DNA from: Nocardia mikamii NBRC 108933
GTDB taxonomy: Bacteria; Actinomycetota; Actinomycetes; Mycobacteriales; Mycobacteriaceae
Assembly: GCF_001613505.1 (NCBI RefSeq)
Contig: NZ_BDCM01000017.1
Coordinates: 62,001 to 126,000 of the forward strand
Direction: 5' to 3'
DNA: 64,000 bases
Shown: piece after piece, positions 24,951 to 32,969 of the stretch
Layout of the letters: the number at the start of each line of letters is the position of its first letter
Position numbering within the stretch: position 1 is the stretch's first letter
Translations under genes and position numbers: made by a program
The notes under the pieces: model-generated
What the model saw: only the letters and a program-made list of their open reading frames with translations
What the model was told of the DNA's origin: nothing
Databases searched by the model: none

Positions 24951-25484
24951 CTACTTCGGGAAGACCGGTACGAGGGTTTCGCCGTCGCGAACGAGAATCG
25001 GACAGGGATCCGGTGGGTTGTCCGGTATCAGGCTGCTGCCCACTTCAAGCTGGACGGCTCCCATTCGGGTGGGGAAAACGACATCGCAACGGAGGTCCTT
25101 CGACGCGCCCGCAACTCGATATTGTCGACCGCTACGGCCGGCAATTGCGACATCAGCGAAATCGATATTACCTTCTTTGCGCTCGAATTCTCCCACTGTG
25201 TGAATGGTGGTATACACAGTGAGGGAATAGTCCCGTCCGCGCCACGAACAAATCTTCCATTGCGACTGATCGATCCCACCGATCCCGTGCTCCTTACTCG
25301 ACACATCGAGCCCCAAACCCGCGACCAAATCGTCAGAGATCTTCTTACACGGGTCCCAGAGCAGGGCCGTCGCAGCCTTGAAGTCGGTGGTAGAGGCTGG
25401 AGCAGGTACTCCCGTAATCGTCGATGAGCACCCCGCCAAACCCATTGCCGCACATACGACCGCCGCCGCACCATACCGCCGCAT
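24951..25484 (-). CDS. DUF3558-like lipoprotein
   Basis: The protein is 177 aa from the ATG at 25484, preceded by AAGGGGAG 5 nt upstream. The N-terminus MRRYGAAAVVCAAMGLAGC is a signal peptide with lipobox LAGC, so the mature protein is lipid-anchored outside the membrane. Downstream features, including WDPCKKISDDLVAGLGLD, WKICSWRG and a late CPILVRDGETL, match the DUF3558 lipoproteins common in Nocardia and mycobacteria. The function is unknown. It is unrelated in theme to the flanking catabolic genes and sits in the scarred divider. Confidence 0.8.
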   Translation of the reverse strand: MRRYGAAAVVCAAMGLAGCSSTITGVPAPASTTDFKAATALLWDPCKKISDDLVAGLGLDVSSKEHGIGGIDQSQWKICSWRGRDYSLTVYTTIHTVGEFERKEGNIDFADVAIAGRSGRQYRVAGASKDLRCDVVFPTRMGAVQLEVGSSLIPDNPPDPCPILVRDGETLVPVFPK

Positions 25485-25754
25485 CCCACTCCCCTTCACC
25501 CCGTCACAGCTCCCCACGCACTATAAGGCCCAATCCTTCGCCGCGGCTTTCAGCCCCTGGGCGTGACGATTACGGGACGTCATCCACCTGGGCGGCAGAC
25601 CCCGAGGAAGTCGCATCATCACGAGGCCCGTTCGGGAATCGACTCCGACTCCGGCGGCACCACTGTTGGTAACACGTGCTCGAAATCGAGTGCGATGACG
25701 CGCGACGGTCCCACGACGGCGAAGTCTTCTGTGATCAGAGTGTCGACTCGATCG

Positions 25755-26228
25755 TTACCGCGACCCTGCGGTGAGCTCGGAGGCTGGCCGGCGCTGGTGA
25801 AGCTTGCTCGAAGCGCGCGCTGATGGCACATACCGCAATCTGCTCGGCGCCAGGGGTGCCGCGAGACGGAGTCCGGCCGTGTAGGTACCGAATGTGGCGC
25901 GGTCTCCAGAGCATGCCACCACACCGAACAGCTCCCGCGCACGCGGGTGCTGTAACTCGCGAGCCACCGCGGACGGCAGCAGCCTCGGAACCCAGGCGTT
26001 CGGCCGCAGCACCACCGGCATGAACTTCCGCGACGCCGGAGTAGGGCGAAGACGAGTACCGCAGGCGTGCTCGAAATAGTCCACGAACTCGGCCCACGTC
26101 GGCGGAACCGGGCGCGCGGAGATCCCGTACCGCAGGTACCACTCGCAGCACTGCTCGTACAGAACCTCGTGCTCACGGTCGGACATCGGTGAAATGAACG
26201 TATTGATCGCTACGACAAGGGTTTCCAC
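25755..26228 (-). pseudogene. MpaB-type oxygenase (DUF2236), 5'-truncated
   Basis: The frame encodes 157 aa resembling only the C-terminal part of MpaB/latex-clearing-type oxygenases: the ISPMSDREHEVLYEQCCEWY helix, then VPPTWAEFVDYFEHACG and LRPTPASRKFM, then the ALRRLRYVP-like tail. The haem-binding N-terminal two thirds are missing. Homology begins near 26210, exactly where the hydrolase on the other strand also begins, with no space for promoter or ribosome-binding site. I judge it non-functional. The downstream minus-strand stretch to 25619 may contain further remnant sequence. Confidence 0.65.
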
Positions 26229-27024
26229 GTATGTCGCATGCGGCTACCCCGAGAGCCACCGTATGTGGCGCAAGGTGGCCGGCGAACTCGCCGAGCGGTT
26301 CACCGTGGTCGTCACAGACCTGCGGGGATACGGCGACAGCGAGGCTCCGGAGCCGGACCCCGAGCACCGGACCTACGCCAAGCGCGCCAGCGCCCGCGAC
26401 CAGGTCGCGGTGATGGAAGCACTCGGCCACGAGCGCTTCGCGGTGGCCGGGCACGACCGCGGGGCGCGCGTCGTCCATCGGATGGCGCTGGATTCGCCCG
26501 AGCGGCTCAGCCGCGCCGCCGTCCTCGACATCGTGCCCACCCCGCACGTCTTCGAGACCATGGACGGCCACCGTGCCCGCAGCTACTGGCACTGGTTCTT
26601 CCTCATCCAGGAGGCCGGGCTGCCTGAGCGGCTGATCGGCGCCGATCCGGAGTACTTCCTGCGCCGGATTTTCGGCAACTTCGCCGAAGGCGGCGACGTG
26701 GTGGACGACGAGGCCTTCGCCGCCTACCTGCAGGCCTGGCGGGATCCGGCGAAGCTCGCCGCGTCGTGCGAGGACTACCGAGCGGGCGCGTCGGCGGATC
26801 TGGCAGACCATGCAGCGGACACCGCCCGGATCCGGTGCCCGCTGCTGGTGCTGTGGGGCGCCGACGGCGCCCTGGCCCGCCTGTACGACGACCCGTTAGC
26901 CGTCTGGTCACAGTGGGCCGACGACGTCCGCGGCCATGCGGTGCCCGGCGGTCACTTCCTGCCCGAGGAGTCGCCTCGCGAAACCGTCGACGCCCTCCTC
27001 AGCTTCTTCACCGCACCGACCTGA
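26194..27024 (+). pseudogene. Alpha/beta hydrolase (haloacetate-dehalogenase-like), 5'-truncated
   Basis: The frame is 276 codons. From CGYPESHRMWRKVAGELAERF onward it matches the dehalogenase/epoxide-hydrolase group: DLRGYGDSEAP, nucleophile elbow AGHDRGARV with Asp, the YWHWFF cap motif and a C-terminal GGHFLPEE with the His. The first about 30 residues of the family, including the HG oxyanion strand, are missing; the sequence before CGYPE is antisense to the MpaB fragment. The rest is open to a normal stop. It might be expressed but likely lacks a complete fold. Both genes appear to have been joined by a deletion or recombination near 26.21-26.24 kb. Confidence 0.7.
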
Positions 27025-27071
27025 CCGAACTCCGCCGCTGACAACCGGCTCCGAGCCGGAGAATCCGGGAG

Positions 27072-27419
27072 GTGATCCACATATTCTCTCCGACAACCCC
27101 TTCAGAGAAGGACACACATTCCGCGCCTAACGGCTCGTTAGCGAGTTCACCGCATCCGGACGAACCCGACCGCTGGCTCACGCTCGTGGTCGAGGGTATG
27201 ACGTTCAACTTCGTCGCCTGTCGCAGCGCGGCATCGGTCTTCGTGCGCGACCTGAGGCGGCACTGCCTCGCCGACGAGGTACGGATCGCCGAAATCGGGC
27301 CGGCCGAGGTGCCGCGCCTGCCCATCGAACGCCTCTTTCTGGATCCCGTACGGACGGCTCTCCCGCTTCTCGGCGAGGAACCGGCGGGGACACCGACGAG
27401 GCAGCCGGAAGGACACTAA
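27072..27419 (+). CDS. Hypothetical protein
   Basis: The protein is 115 aa with a GTG start directly after GGGAG. I recognise no family. The middle part, WLTLVVEGMTFNFVACRSA and then FVRDLRRHCLADEVRIAEI, looks like real protein with GC-rich third positions, whereas the first 30 residues are low-complexity. It may be a small standalone gene or a fragment in the scarred divider. Confidence 0.4.
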   Translation: MIHIFSPTTPSEKDTHSAPNGSLASSPHPDEPDRWLTLVVEGMTFNFVACRSAASVFVRDLRRHCLADEVRIAEIGPAEVPRLPIERLFLDPVRTALPLLGEEPAGTPTRQPEGH

Positions 27420-27730
27420 CCAGGCGTGACCGCCAGATCGCCGTCCGGGTAGCGATTTGCGGCGCGCCATCGAGGGTCACGTGGGCTCGCGGATCAGGAA
27501 CCGCAGCACAGCACCGTCAGTGACAATCTTCCATCCGTCCTGTTTGACGCCGGGTGCAGCAGGCTCCCCTCGCACTCTTCGCTGGCGGTCGTTCGGATCT
27601 CCGACATCGCCGCACGCCATGGCGGCGCGATCGATGAGCGGGCGGATCACCGAGCCCACGGGCGACACCCACCGACGGACGATCGCATGACCGACAACGT
27701 CGACACCCGAATCGGCTGCCTCGGCCTCTC
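27420..27730. other. Intergenic stretch, no gene supported
   Basis: An open minus-strand frame (27477-27953) has no recognisable family and overlaps a better-supported flavin-reductase remnant on the plus strand. I see no promoter motif or RNA gene here. Confidence 0.4.
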
Positions 27731-27735
27731 CATAG

Positions 27736-27965
27736 AAGGACGTCGACCGGTTCGCAGCGGTCGACTGGGAGACGTTGCCGGAAGGCAGCGTCTTCATCAA
27801 GAAGTCCAGTGTGTGGCTCGAATGCTCGGTCTCCCCCGGGATCCCAGCCGGCGACCACACCATCGCCCTGCTCGAAATCCACGGGCTTCGTATGGGTTTC
27901 GAACGATCGCTCTCAGTTTTCCATGGGAGCCGGTTCAGGAGGCTCGCAGCCATCCAAGCCCCGAG
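27736..27965 (+). pseudogene. Flavin reductase domain remnant
   Basis: In one plus-strand frame the sequence reads KDVDRFAAVDWETLPEGS, then VWLECSVSPGIPAGDHTIAL, then LSVFHGSRFRRL. This is the C-terminal half of HpaC/DszD-type flavin reductases, including the conserved AGDH motif. An in-frame TAG immediately precedes KDVDRF, and the FMN-binding N-terminus is absent. The fragment ends about 120 bp before the BadI-like gene. Such reductases supply FMNH2 to luciferase-like monooxygenases like that at 17348-18415. Confidence 0.6.
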
Positions 27966-28026
27966 AAGTCCTGGAAACGACCGTCCACCCTTGCGTGCGG
28001 AGCACCCATAAAGCTACTGTTGTGCA

Positions 28027-28041
28027 AATGGTCAGTCCTAA
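28027..28041. promoter_or_regulatory. Degenerate FadR-like operator upstream of BadI-like gene
   Basis: AATGGTCAGTCCTAA matches the island-2 consensus WWTGGTNNGACCAAA in the left half and in most of the right half. TGGTCA and TGACCA also flank it as a wider inverted pair. It lies 46 bp upstream of the gene at 28087. Confidence 0.4.
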
Positions 28042-28086
28042 TGACCACAAATTGGGTAGCTCACCACGGAAGGACACCGAAGTCTG

Positions 28087-28881
28087 ATGGCCGAATTCAC
28101 CGACATCACCTACGAGGTCGACAACGGGCTGGCTTGGATCACGATCAACCGCCCCGAGCGCTACAACGCGTTCCGGGCGCAGACCGTCGATGAGCTGGTC
28201 ATGGCGTTCAAGCGCGCGTGGGCCAGCAGCGACGTCGGCGTCATCGCACTGACCGGCGCCGGCGACAAGGCGTTCTGCGCGGGCGGCGACCAGAAGCAGC
28301 GCATGGAGACCGGCGACTACGGTCCGTCGGCCAGCGGCCTGTTCGAGGTCGAGGCCCTGCACCGCGTCATTCGCGACGCCCCCAAGCCCGTCATCGCCGC
28401 CGTCAACGGGCTCGCGATCGGCGGTGGCCACGTGCTGCACGTGCTGTGCGACCTGACGATCGCCGCCGACACCGCCCAGTTCGGACAGAACGGACCGCGT
28501 GTGGGTTCCTTCGATGCCGGCCTCGGCTCCGGTTACCTGGCCCGCGTGGTCGGAGAGAAGCGTGCACGCGAGATCTGGTTCATGTTGCGGCGCTTGTCTG
28601 CGCAGGAGGCCTTGGAGTGGGGCCTGGTGAACAAGGTCGTACCGGCCGCCGACCTGAAGGCGGAGGTCCGGGCGTGGGCGGATCAGATGCTCGACTTCTC
28701 CCCGACCGCGCTCAAGGTTCTCAAGCAGTCGATGAACACCGACACCGAGCACTTCGTCAGCATCGGCACCATGGCCTACTCCACGCTGGCGATGTTCGGC
28801 GAGACCCCGGAGGCGCAGGAGGGTATCAACGCCTTCAACGAGAAGCGCAAGCCCGACTTCACGCCTTACCGGGGCAAGTGA
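28087..28881 (+). CDS. BadI-like crotonase (2-ketocyclohexanecarboxyl-CoA hydrolase type)
   Basis: The protein is 264 aa. It shares with BadI and MenB the GAGDKAFCAGGDQ segment (57-69), IRDAPKPVIAAVNGLAIGGG, CDLTIAADTAQFGQNGPRVG and the active-site S141-F-D143. REIWFM and a C-terminal RKPDF follow. The PRVGSFDAG and REIWFM stretches are closest to BadI, which opens a 2-ketocyclohexanecarboxyl-CoA ring by hydrolysis. Where MenB has its active-site Tyr before TEE, this protein reads FGET, so its reaction may differ from naphthoyl-CoA synthesis. The next gene, 80 bp on, is a dienoyl-CoA reductase. Confidence 0.78.
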   Translation: MAEFTDITYEVDNGLAWITINRPERYNAFRAQTVDELVMAFKRAWASSDVGVIALTGAGDKAFCAGGDQKQRMETGDYGPSASGLFEVEALHRVIRDAPKPVIAAVNGLAIGGGHVLHVLCDLTIAADTAQFGQNGPRVGSFDAGLGSGYLARVVGEKRAREIWFMLRRLSAQEALEWGLVNKVVPAADLKAEVRAWADQMLDFSPTALKVLKQSMNTDTEHFVSIGTMAYSTLAMFGETPEAQEGINAFNEKRKPDFTPYRGK

Positions 28882-28960
28882 GTTGCGGTTTCGACCGGAA
28901 CAACGTGAGTTCCCGGCGGCTGCCGCACAGCCGCCGGCACGAACCGACGAGGTGCACTGA

Positions 28961-29857
28961 ATGACCGACACGACCTTCGCACCGACACTGTTGTCGGGCA
29001 AGCGAATCCTGATCACCGGCGGCGGGACCGGGCTCGGCCGCGGCGTCGCCCGCCATCTGGTCGAGCACGGCGCCGAGGTGCACCTGTGGGGACGCCGTGA
29101 CGCGGTGCTGGCCGAGGCCGCTGCCGAGGCCTCCACATCTCGCCCCGGGGCCGCCCACTACCAGACCGTCGACGTGCGCGACTACGACAGCGTGGACGCG
29201 ACGATGGACCGGATCTGGTCCGAGCACGGCCCGCTGACGGGCGTGATCAACAACGCGGCCGCCAACTTCATCGCGCAGACCAAGGACCTCAGTCCCCGTG
29301 CGTTCCAAGCGATTACGAGCACGGTGATGAACGGCTCGTTCCACACCACGCACGCCGCCGGCAAGCGGTGGATCGCCGGCGGTCTCCCCGGAAGCGTCCT
29401 GTCCACACTCACGACCTGGGTCTGGACCGGCTCGGCCTTCGTCGTGCCGTCGGCGATGGCCAAGGCCGCGGTCCACGCCATGACCATGTCGCTGGCGGTC
29501 GAGTGGGCCAAATACGGCATTCGCGTGAATGCGCTTGCCCCTGGGCCCATTCCGACCGACTATGCCTGGGAGATGCTGAATCCGACCGACAAGTCGTCGG
29601 TCGGCGCCACCCAGGTCGACCAGATTCCGGCCGGGCGCAGCGGAACGATCGAAGAGCTGGCCAACCTCACGATGTTCCTGCTGTCGGACGCGTGTGACTA
29701 CCTCACCGGGCAGACCATCGCCATGGACGGCGGGCAGATGCTCGCCGGCCCCGGCACCTTCGCCGGTCTGACGACTCTGACCGACGCCGACTGGCAGCAG
29801 ATCAAGGAAACCAGCAAGGTGGCGTCGGAGTCCAGCAAGGCTCAACGAACCGTGTGA
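28961..29857 (+). CDS. 2,4-dienoyl-CoA reductase (DECR-type SDR)
   Basis: The protein is 298 aa. It has TGGGTGLGRG, an LWGRR NADP-type loop and NNAAANFIAQTKDLS. In place of YxxxK it has Ser-Ala-Met-Ala-Lys (VPSAMAKAAVHAM), the pattern of mitochondrial DECR1, which uses a different Tyr. SLAVEWAKYGIRVN, APGPIPT and GTIEELANLTMFLLSD also match that group. It reduces a conjugated dienoyl-CoA with NADPH, needed when the substrate or ring carries extra double bonds. It forms a two-gene unit with the BadI-like crotonase and is followed by a strong terminator. Confidence 0.83.
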   Translation: MTDTTFAPTLLSGKRILITGGGTGLGRGVARHLVEHGAEVHLWGRRDAVLAEAAAEASTSRPGAAHYQTVDVRDYDSVDATMDRIWSEHGPLTGVINNAAANFIAQTKDLSPRAFQAITSTVMNGSFHTTHAAGKRWIAGGLPGSVLSTLTTWVWTGSAFVVPSAMAKAAVHAMTMSLAVEWAKYGIRVNALAPGPIPTDYAWEMLNPTDKSSVGATQVDQIPAGRSGTIEELANLTMFLLSDACDYLTGQTIAMDGGQMLAGPGTFAGLTTLTDADWQQIKETSKVASESSKAQRTV

Positions 29858-29879
29858 GTCCATCCGAGCTCACAGAGCT

Positions 29880-29916
29880 GAAGAGGGTGCGCATCCACAA
29901 GATGCGCACCCTCTTC
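29880..29916. terminator. Terminator after the dienoyl-CoA reductase
   Basis: A perfect 16-bp stem (GAAGAGGGTGCGCATC at 29880-29895, complement at 29901-29916) with a 5-nt loop starts 23 bp after the reductase stop. Confidence 0.88.
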
Positions 29917-29925
29917 GGTTATCCG

Positions 29926-29955
29926 AGCCGAGCAAAATGAAGCCGAGCAAAATGA
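29926..29955. repeat. Tandem 15-bp repeat between terminators
   Basis: AGCCGAGCAAAATGA occurs twice head to tail between two terminator hairpins. It is probably a small tandem duplication. No function is evident. Confidence 0.7.
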
Positions 29956-29957
29956 AA

Positions 29958-29988
29958 AATGTCCCGACCCGTGACGGGTCGGGACATT
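29958..29988 (-). terminator. Terminator of the leftward operon ending at 30015
   Basis: A perfect 14-bp stem (AATGTCCCGACCCG at 29958-29971, complement at 29975-29988) with a TGA loop is followed on the minus strand by a T-rich run (ATTTTTCATTTTG). Confidence 0.85.
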
Positions 29989-30014
29989 CCTCGCGGTAAC
30001 CGGCGCCGGGCCGA

Positions 30015-31037
30015 TCAGATCGACGGGCGGTAGTGATACTTGTTGCTGCGCGTGAGAGCGAATTCGAAGATTCCCGACCCGCGGACGTCGCCGAGGATGA
30101 AGCCGCACAGTCGGTCGGTCAGTGCCGAGTCCAGCGAGCGCGGGGTCACCGAGCCGTCGAGACGATAGCGGTCGGATTCGATTCGGTCGGCCCCGGACGA
30201 AGTGCCGTGGTGGCCGCCGTATCCGGCGCCCGCCATGAAGCCGCCGCCAGCTCGCGCGTCGGCTTGCACGACGTAGTGCTCCCCCGCCGCGGTCTCGACC
30301 CGGATTTCCCCTTCGACCAGATCGAGATCCGGAGTGAACACCAGGGCGTGCCGGACATCGGTGATCGGATCGAGCCGGCCGCTTTCGTGCATCACGGCCC
30401 CCTCGAGGAGAAGCCGCTCGTGCGAACGGGTTTCGACCAGGAGGAAACCGATGGAGAAGTCCGGGAATTGGGCTTGATACCAGATGTGCAGGCCCTGTCC
30501 GCCCGCCATGGTGCGCACGCCGCGGGAGCGATCACGCTGCCCGTACCAGCCGTCCACCGAATGCCGGCGGCCGTCGATGGTCAGCGTGCCCTCGTAGCGA
30601 CCGGACTGGAAGAGGTGGTCGAACGAGGTGCGCCCCGCCGACGCGTTCGTGACCGCGATCTCGCCGAACCAGGCGGGTGTGCGTGCCCGCCAGGTCAGAT
30701 CGAATTCGGTGTCGATCTCGTTGGGCCCCAGCCGGAGTCGCCACGTTCGGTTCGGCTCGAGCACCTCGAATCGGAAAGGTCCGGAACCGTCCCGGTTCGT
30801 GGCGCCGAGCGGCCCCGAGTAGCGGAGGTTTCGCTGCTCGTGCTCGCCACTGACCACCACGAACCCGTCGACGGTTCCCTTGGGCGGGTAGATACCGAAG
30901 CCCATGATGACCGACGGTGCGGTGGCATCGACCGGGTGCGCGTTGAACATGAGCCGGTCGAAGAAGCCGTCCGGTAGATCGGTGACGTCGGGTCCGACCA
31001 GCGGATCCCAGAATGTGGTGCCGGATGTGTTCACCAT
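30015..31037 (-). CDS. Conserved protein of DUF7064/lipocalin-like type, function unknown
   Basis: The protein is 340 aa; the start at 31037 has AAGGAG 6 nt upstream, and the longer frame is not coding. Sequence is rich in beta strands with many WR, WYG and WY motifs (RTWRLRLGPNEIDTEFDLTW, then VDGWYGQRDRS, then GLHIWYQAQFPD). This arrangement occurs in DUF7064/CrtC-like two-domain lipocalin proteins found in actinobacterial lipid and steroid catabolic loci. No signal peptide. It may bind or modify a hydrophobic substrate. It is the last gene of a leftward five-gene operon with a kinase and three crotonases. The function is not known to me. Confidence 0.65.
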   Translation of the reverse strand: MVNTSGTTFWDPLVGPDVTDLPDGFFDRLMFNAHPVDATAPSVIMGFGIYPPKGTVDGFVVVSGEHEQRNLRYSGPLGATNRDGSGPFRFEVLEPNRTWRLRLGPNEIDTEFDLTWRARTPAWFGEIAVTNASAGRTSFDHLFQSGRYEGTLTIDGRRHSVDGWYGQRDRSRGVRTMAGGQGLHIWYQAQFPDFSIGFLLVETRSHERLLLEGAVMHESGRLDPITDVRHALVFTPDLDLVEGEIRVETAAGEHYVVQADARAGGGFMAGAGYGGHHGTSSGADRIESDRYRLDGSVTPRSLDSALTDRLCGFILGDVRGSGIFEFALTRSNKYHYRPSI

Positions 31038-31077
31038 GCGAACTCCTTGTGGTTCGGGCGCGAAGGCCGTGCAGCGC

Positions 31078-32130
31078 CTATACTTCGGCGCCGACTCCCG
31101 CCAGTCCGGCGGCGCGGCGCGCGTCGTCGAGGAAGCTCCGCACCAGCGCGGGGTCGGAGTAGTAGGGGTCGCCGATCCCGTCCAGAACGCGCCGGCGACT
31201 GTATTCGTACAGCACCGCCAGCTTCCACAGCGCCAGCGTCGTATACCAGGCGAGAGTGTCGAGATCGCGGCCGGTGCGCGCACTGTAGCGCTGCGCCAGT
31301 TGGTCTTTGGACGGATATCCGGGTTCGAGCATCGCGGCGCTCAGCTGTGCGGTCGGGTTTATCGGGCGGCCCGGCTCGGGAACCGTCGCCAGCAGATAAC
31401 CGACGTCGAGCAACGGATCGCCGATCGTGGCGAGCTCCCAGTCGAGGACGGCCGCGACCCGGCCCGGCGCGGTGGGCGCGAGGACGACATTGCCGATCCG
31501 GAAATCGCAATGGATCAGCGTCGCGCCCGATTCCGGCGGGATGTTCGCCTGTAACCAGGCGTCCACGTCGGCAAACTCCGCCGGCGGATTCCCCTCGTCG
31601 TCGGCGACCAGGCGGCGCATCCGTTGCAGATGCCGGGCATTGAATCCCTCGGGCCGGCCCATGCGGTCCAAACCCACCGCGCGCCAATCCACTTCGTGCA
31701 GATCGGCCAGCGTGTCGATCATGCTGTGACCGACGGCCCGTCGTTGCTCGGGCGCGTCGAGCGGCGCGGGCGTGCGGGTGGTCACCACTGGGCCGGGGGC
31801 GAAGCTCATCACGTAGAACGGTACATCGAGCACCTCGCCCTCCTGCGCGACGGCGAGCACCTCCGGTACCGGCACCGTGGTCGGCGACAACGCCTGCAGC
31901 AGTGTCGCTTCGCGCAGCATGTCGTTGGCGCCAGGGGGAATCGGCGGTGGTGGCGGGCGCCGCACCACCACACTGGTGGTGCCGTCGCTGACCAGGAAGG
32001 TCAGATTCGAATGGCCGTCACCGATCGCCTTCGTGGTGATCGATCCGGATACGATTCCGCGACCTGCCAAGAACTCCGCCAACGCGTTTCGTGTTTCGCG
32101 GTCCCACTCCCATGCCATCGCGAGGCTCAC
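31078..32130 (-). CDS. APH-family phosphotransferase (ACAD10/LvaA-like kinase)
   Basis: The protein is 350 aa. Kinase landmarks are the nucleotide loop IGDGHSNLTFLV, VVVRRPP with the Lys/Arg position, LHEVDW, the catalytic HCDFRIGN and the metal-binding LDWELATIGDP. This subgroup resembles the kinase domain of ACAD10/11 and LvaA of levulinate catabolism, which phosphorylate the 4-hydroxyl of 4-hydroxyacyl-CoA so that it can be eliminated. The position next to crotonases and acyl-CoA dehydrogenases suits a hydroxyacyl-CoA substrate better than an antibiotic. The start overlaps the crotonase stop (ATGA). Confidence 0.82.
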   Translation of the reverse strand: MSLAMAWEWDRETRNALAEFLAGRGIVSGSITTKAIGDGHSNLTFLVSDGTTSVVVRRPPPPPIPPGANDMLREATLLQALSPTTVPVPEVLAVAQEGEVLDVPFYVMSFAPGPVVTTRTPAPLDAPEQRRAVGHSMIDTLADLHEVDWRAVGLDRMGRPEGFNARHLQRMRRLVADDEGNPPAEFADVDAWLQANIPPESGATLIHCDFRIGNVVLAPTAPGRVAAVLDWELATIGDPLLDVGYLLATVPEPGRPINPTAQLSAAMLEPGYPSKDQLAQRYSARTGRDLDTLAWYTTLALWKLAVLYEYSRRRVLDGIGDPYYSDPALVRSFLDDARRAAGLAGVGAEV

Positions 32131-32939
32131 CGACCGGAGAACTGTGGTGCGCGCTTCTCCTTGAAGGCAGCCAGCGCTTCGGGCATGTCCTCGGTCCTGG
32201 TCAGCAGCGCCTGCCCGCGGTTCTCCAGTTCCAAAGCTGCCTCGTAGGAACCGATTTCGGCGTTGCGCTGGATGGCCCGCTTGGACATCCGCACCCCGCC
32301 GGGGGAGTTCTGCGCGATCACACGCGCCATCGTGAGCGCCTCGTCCAGCAATCGCTCCGACGGGATCACCTGGTTCACCAACCCGATGCGTAGTGCCTCG
32401 TCGGCCTCGAGAATGCGGGCGGTGTACCCTATCTCCGCCGCCCGCGCCGGGCCCACCAGGCGAGCCAGATTGAACGAGGTGCCGAGTTCACCGATCGACA
32501 GGCCGACCTTCACGAAGGCCGCGCTCATCTTGAGAGTCGGTGCCGCCAGGCGGATATCGGCGGCGAGCGCCAACGCCAGCCCGCCCCCGGTCGCGGGACC
32601 GTGGATCGCGGCGATCACGGGAAACGGGAGATGCCTGATGGATTGAATGCCACCGGTGGCGACCTCCTGGAACTTGAGGAATTCACGCACGCCCATCTCG
32701 GTGATCACGTGAATCTCGTCGAGGTCGAAGCCGGCACAGAAGGCGCGCTCACCGGCGCCGGTGACGATGAGCGCGCGCAACCGGCTGTCGCGCAGCGCCC
32801 GCCCGGCTGCCAGATATTCGTGGAACATCCGCACGGTCTGGGAGTTCATGCGCTCCGGACGATTGATTCGCAGGATGCCGATTCCGGGCTCGGCCTCCTC
32901 GAAGGTCAGTGTCTGCAGATCGGGAAAATCGATGGTCAT
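32127..32939 (-). CDS. Crotonase-family protein with altered acid residues (paralogue 1)
   Basis: The protein is 270 aa. Crotonase landmarks are AFCAGFDLDE, HGPATGGGLALALAADIRLA and VGLSIGELGTSFNLARLVGPA. The two canonical hydratase glutamates are missing (GGGLALAL instead of GLELAL, and no PE pair), but an acidic residue stands in GELGTS, the position where dienoyl-CoA isomerases have Asp. Isomerisation or hydrolysis is therefore at least as likely as hydration. It is a close paralogue of the next gene upstream (32970-33779), suggesting tandem duplication. Confidence 0.82.
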   Translation of the reverse strand: MTIDFPDLQTLTFEEAEPGIGILRINRPERMNSQTVRMFHEYLAAGRALRDSRLRALIVTGAGERAFCAGFDLDEIHVITEMGVREFLKFQEVATGGIQSIRHLPFPVIAAIHGPATGGGLALALAADIRLAAPTLKMSAAFVKVGLSIGELGTSFNLARLVGPARAAEIGYTARILEADEALRIGLVNQVIPSERLLDEALTMARVIAQNSPGGVRMSKRAIQRNAEIGSYEAALELENRGQALLTRTEDMPEALAAFKEKRAPQFSGR

Positions 32940-32969
32940 GTGGGCCTCGCCTCGTCGTGTCCAGCCGTG

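Noticed and set aside
27477..27953. A 158-codon minus-strand frame
   Set aside because: No recognisable family, and the opposite strand of its first half carries clear flavin-reductase motifs, so this frame is probably a shadow of a remnant.
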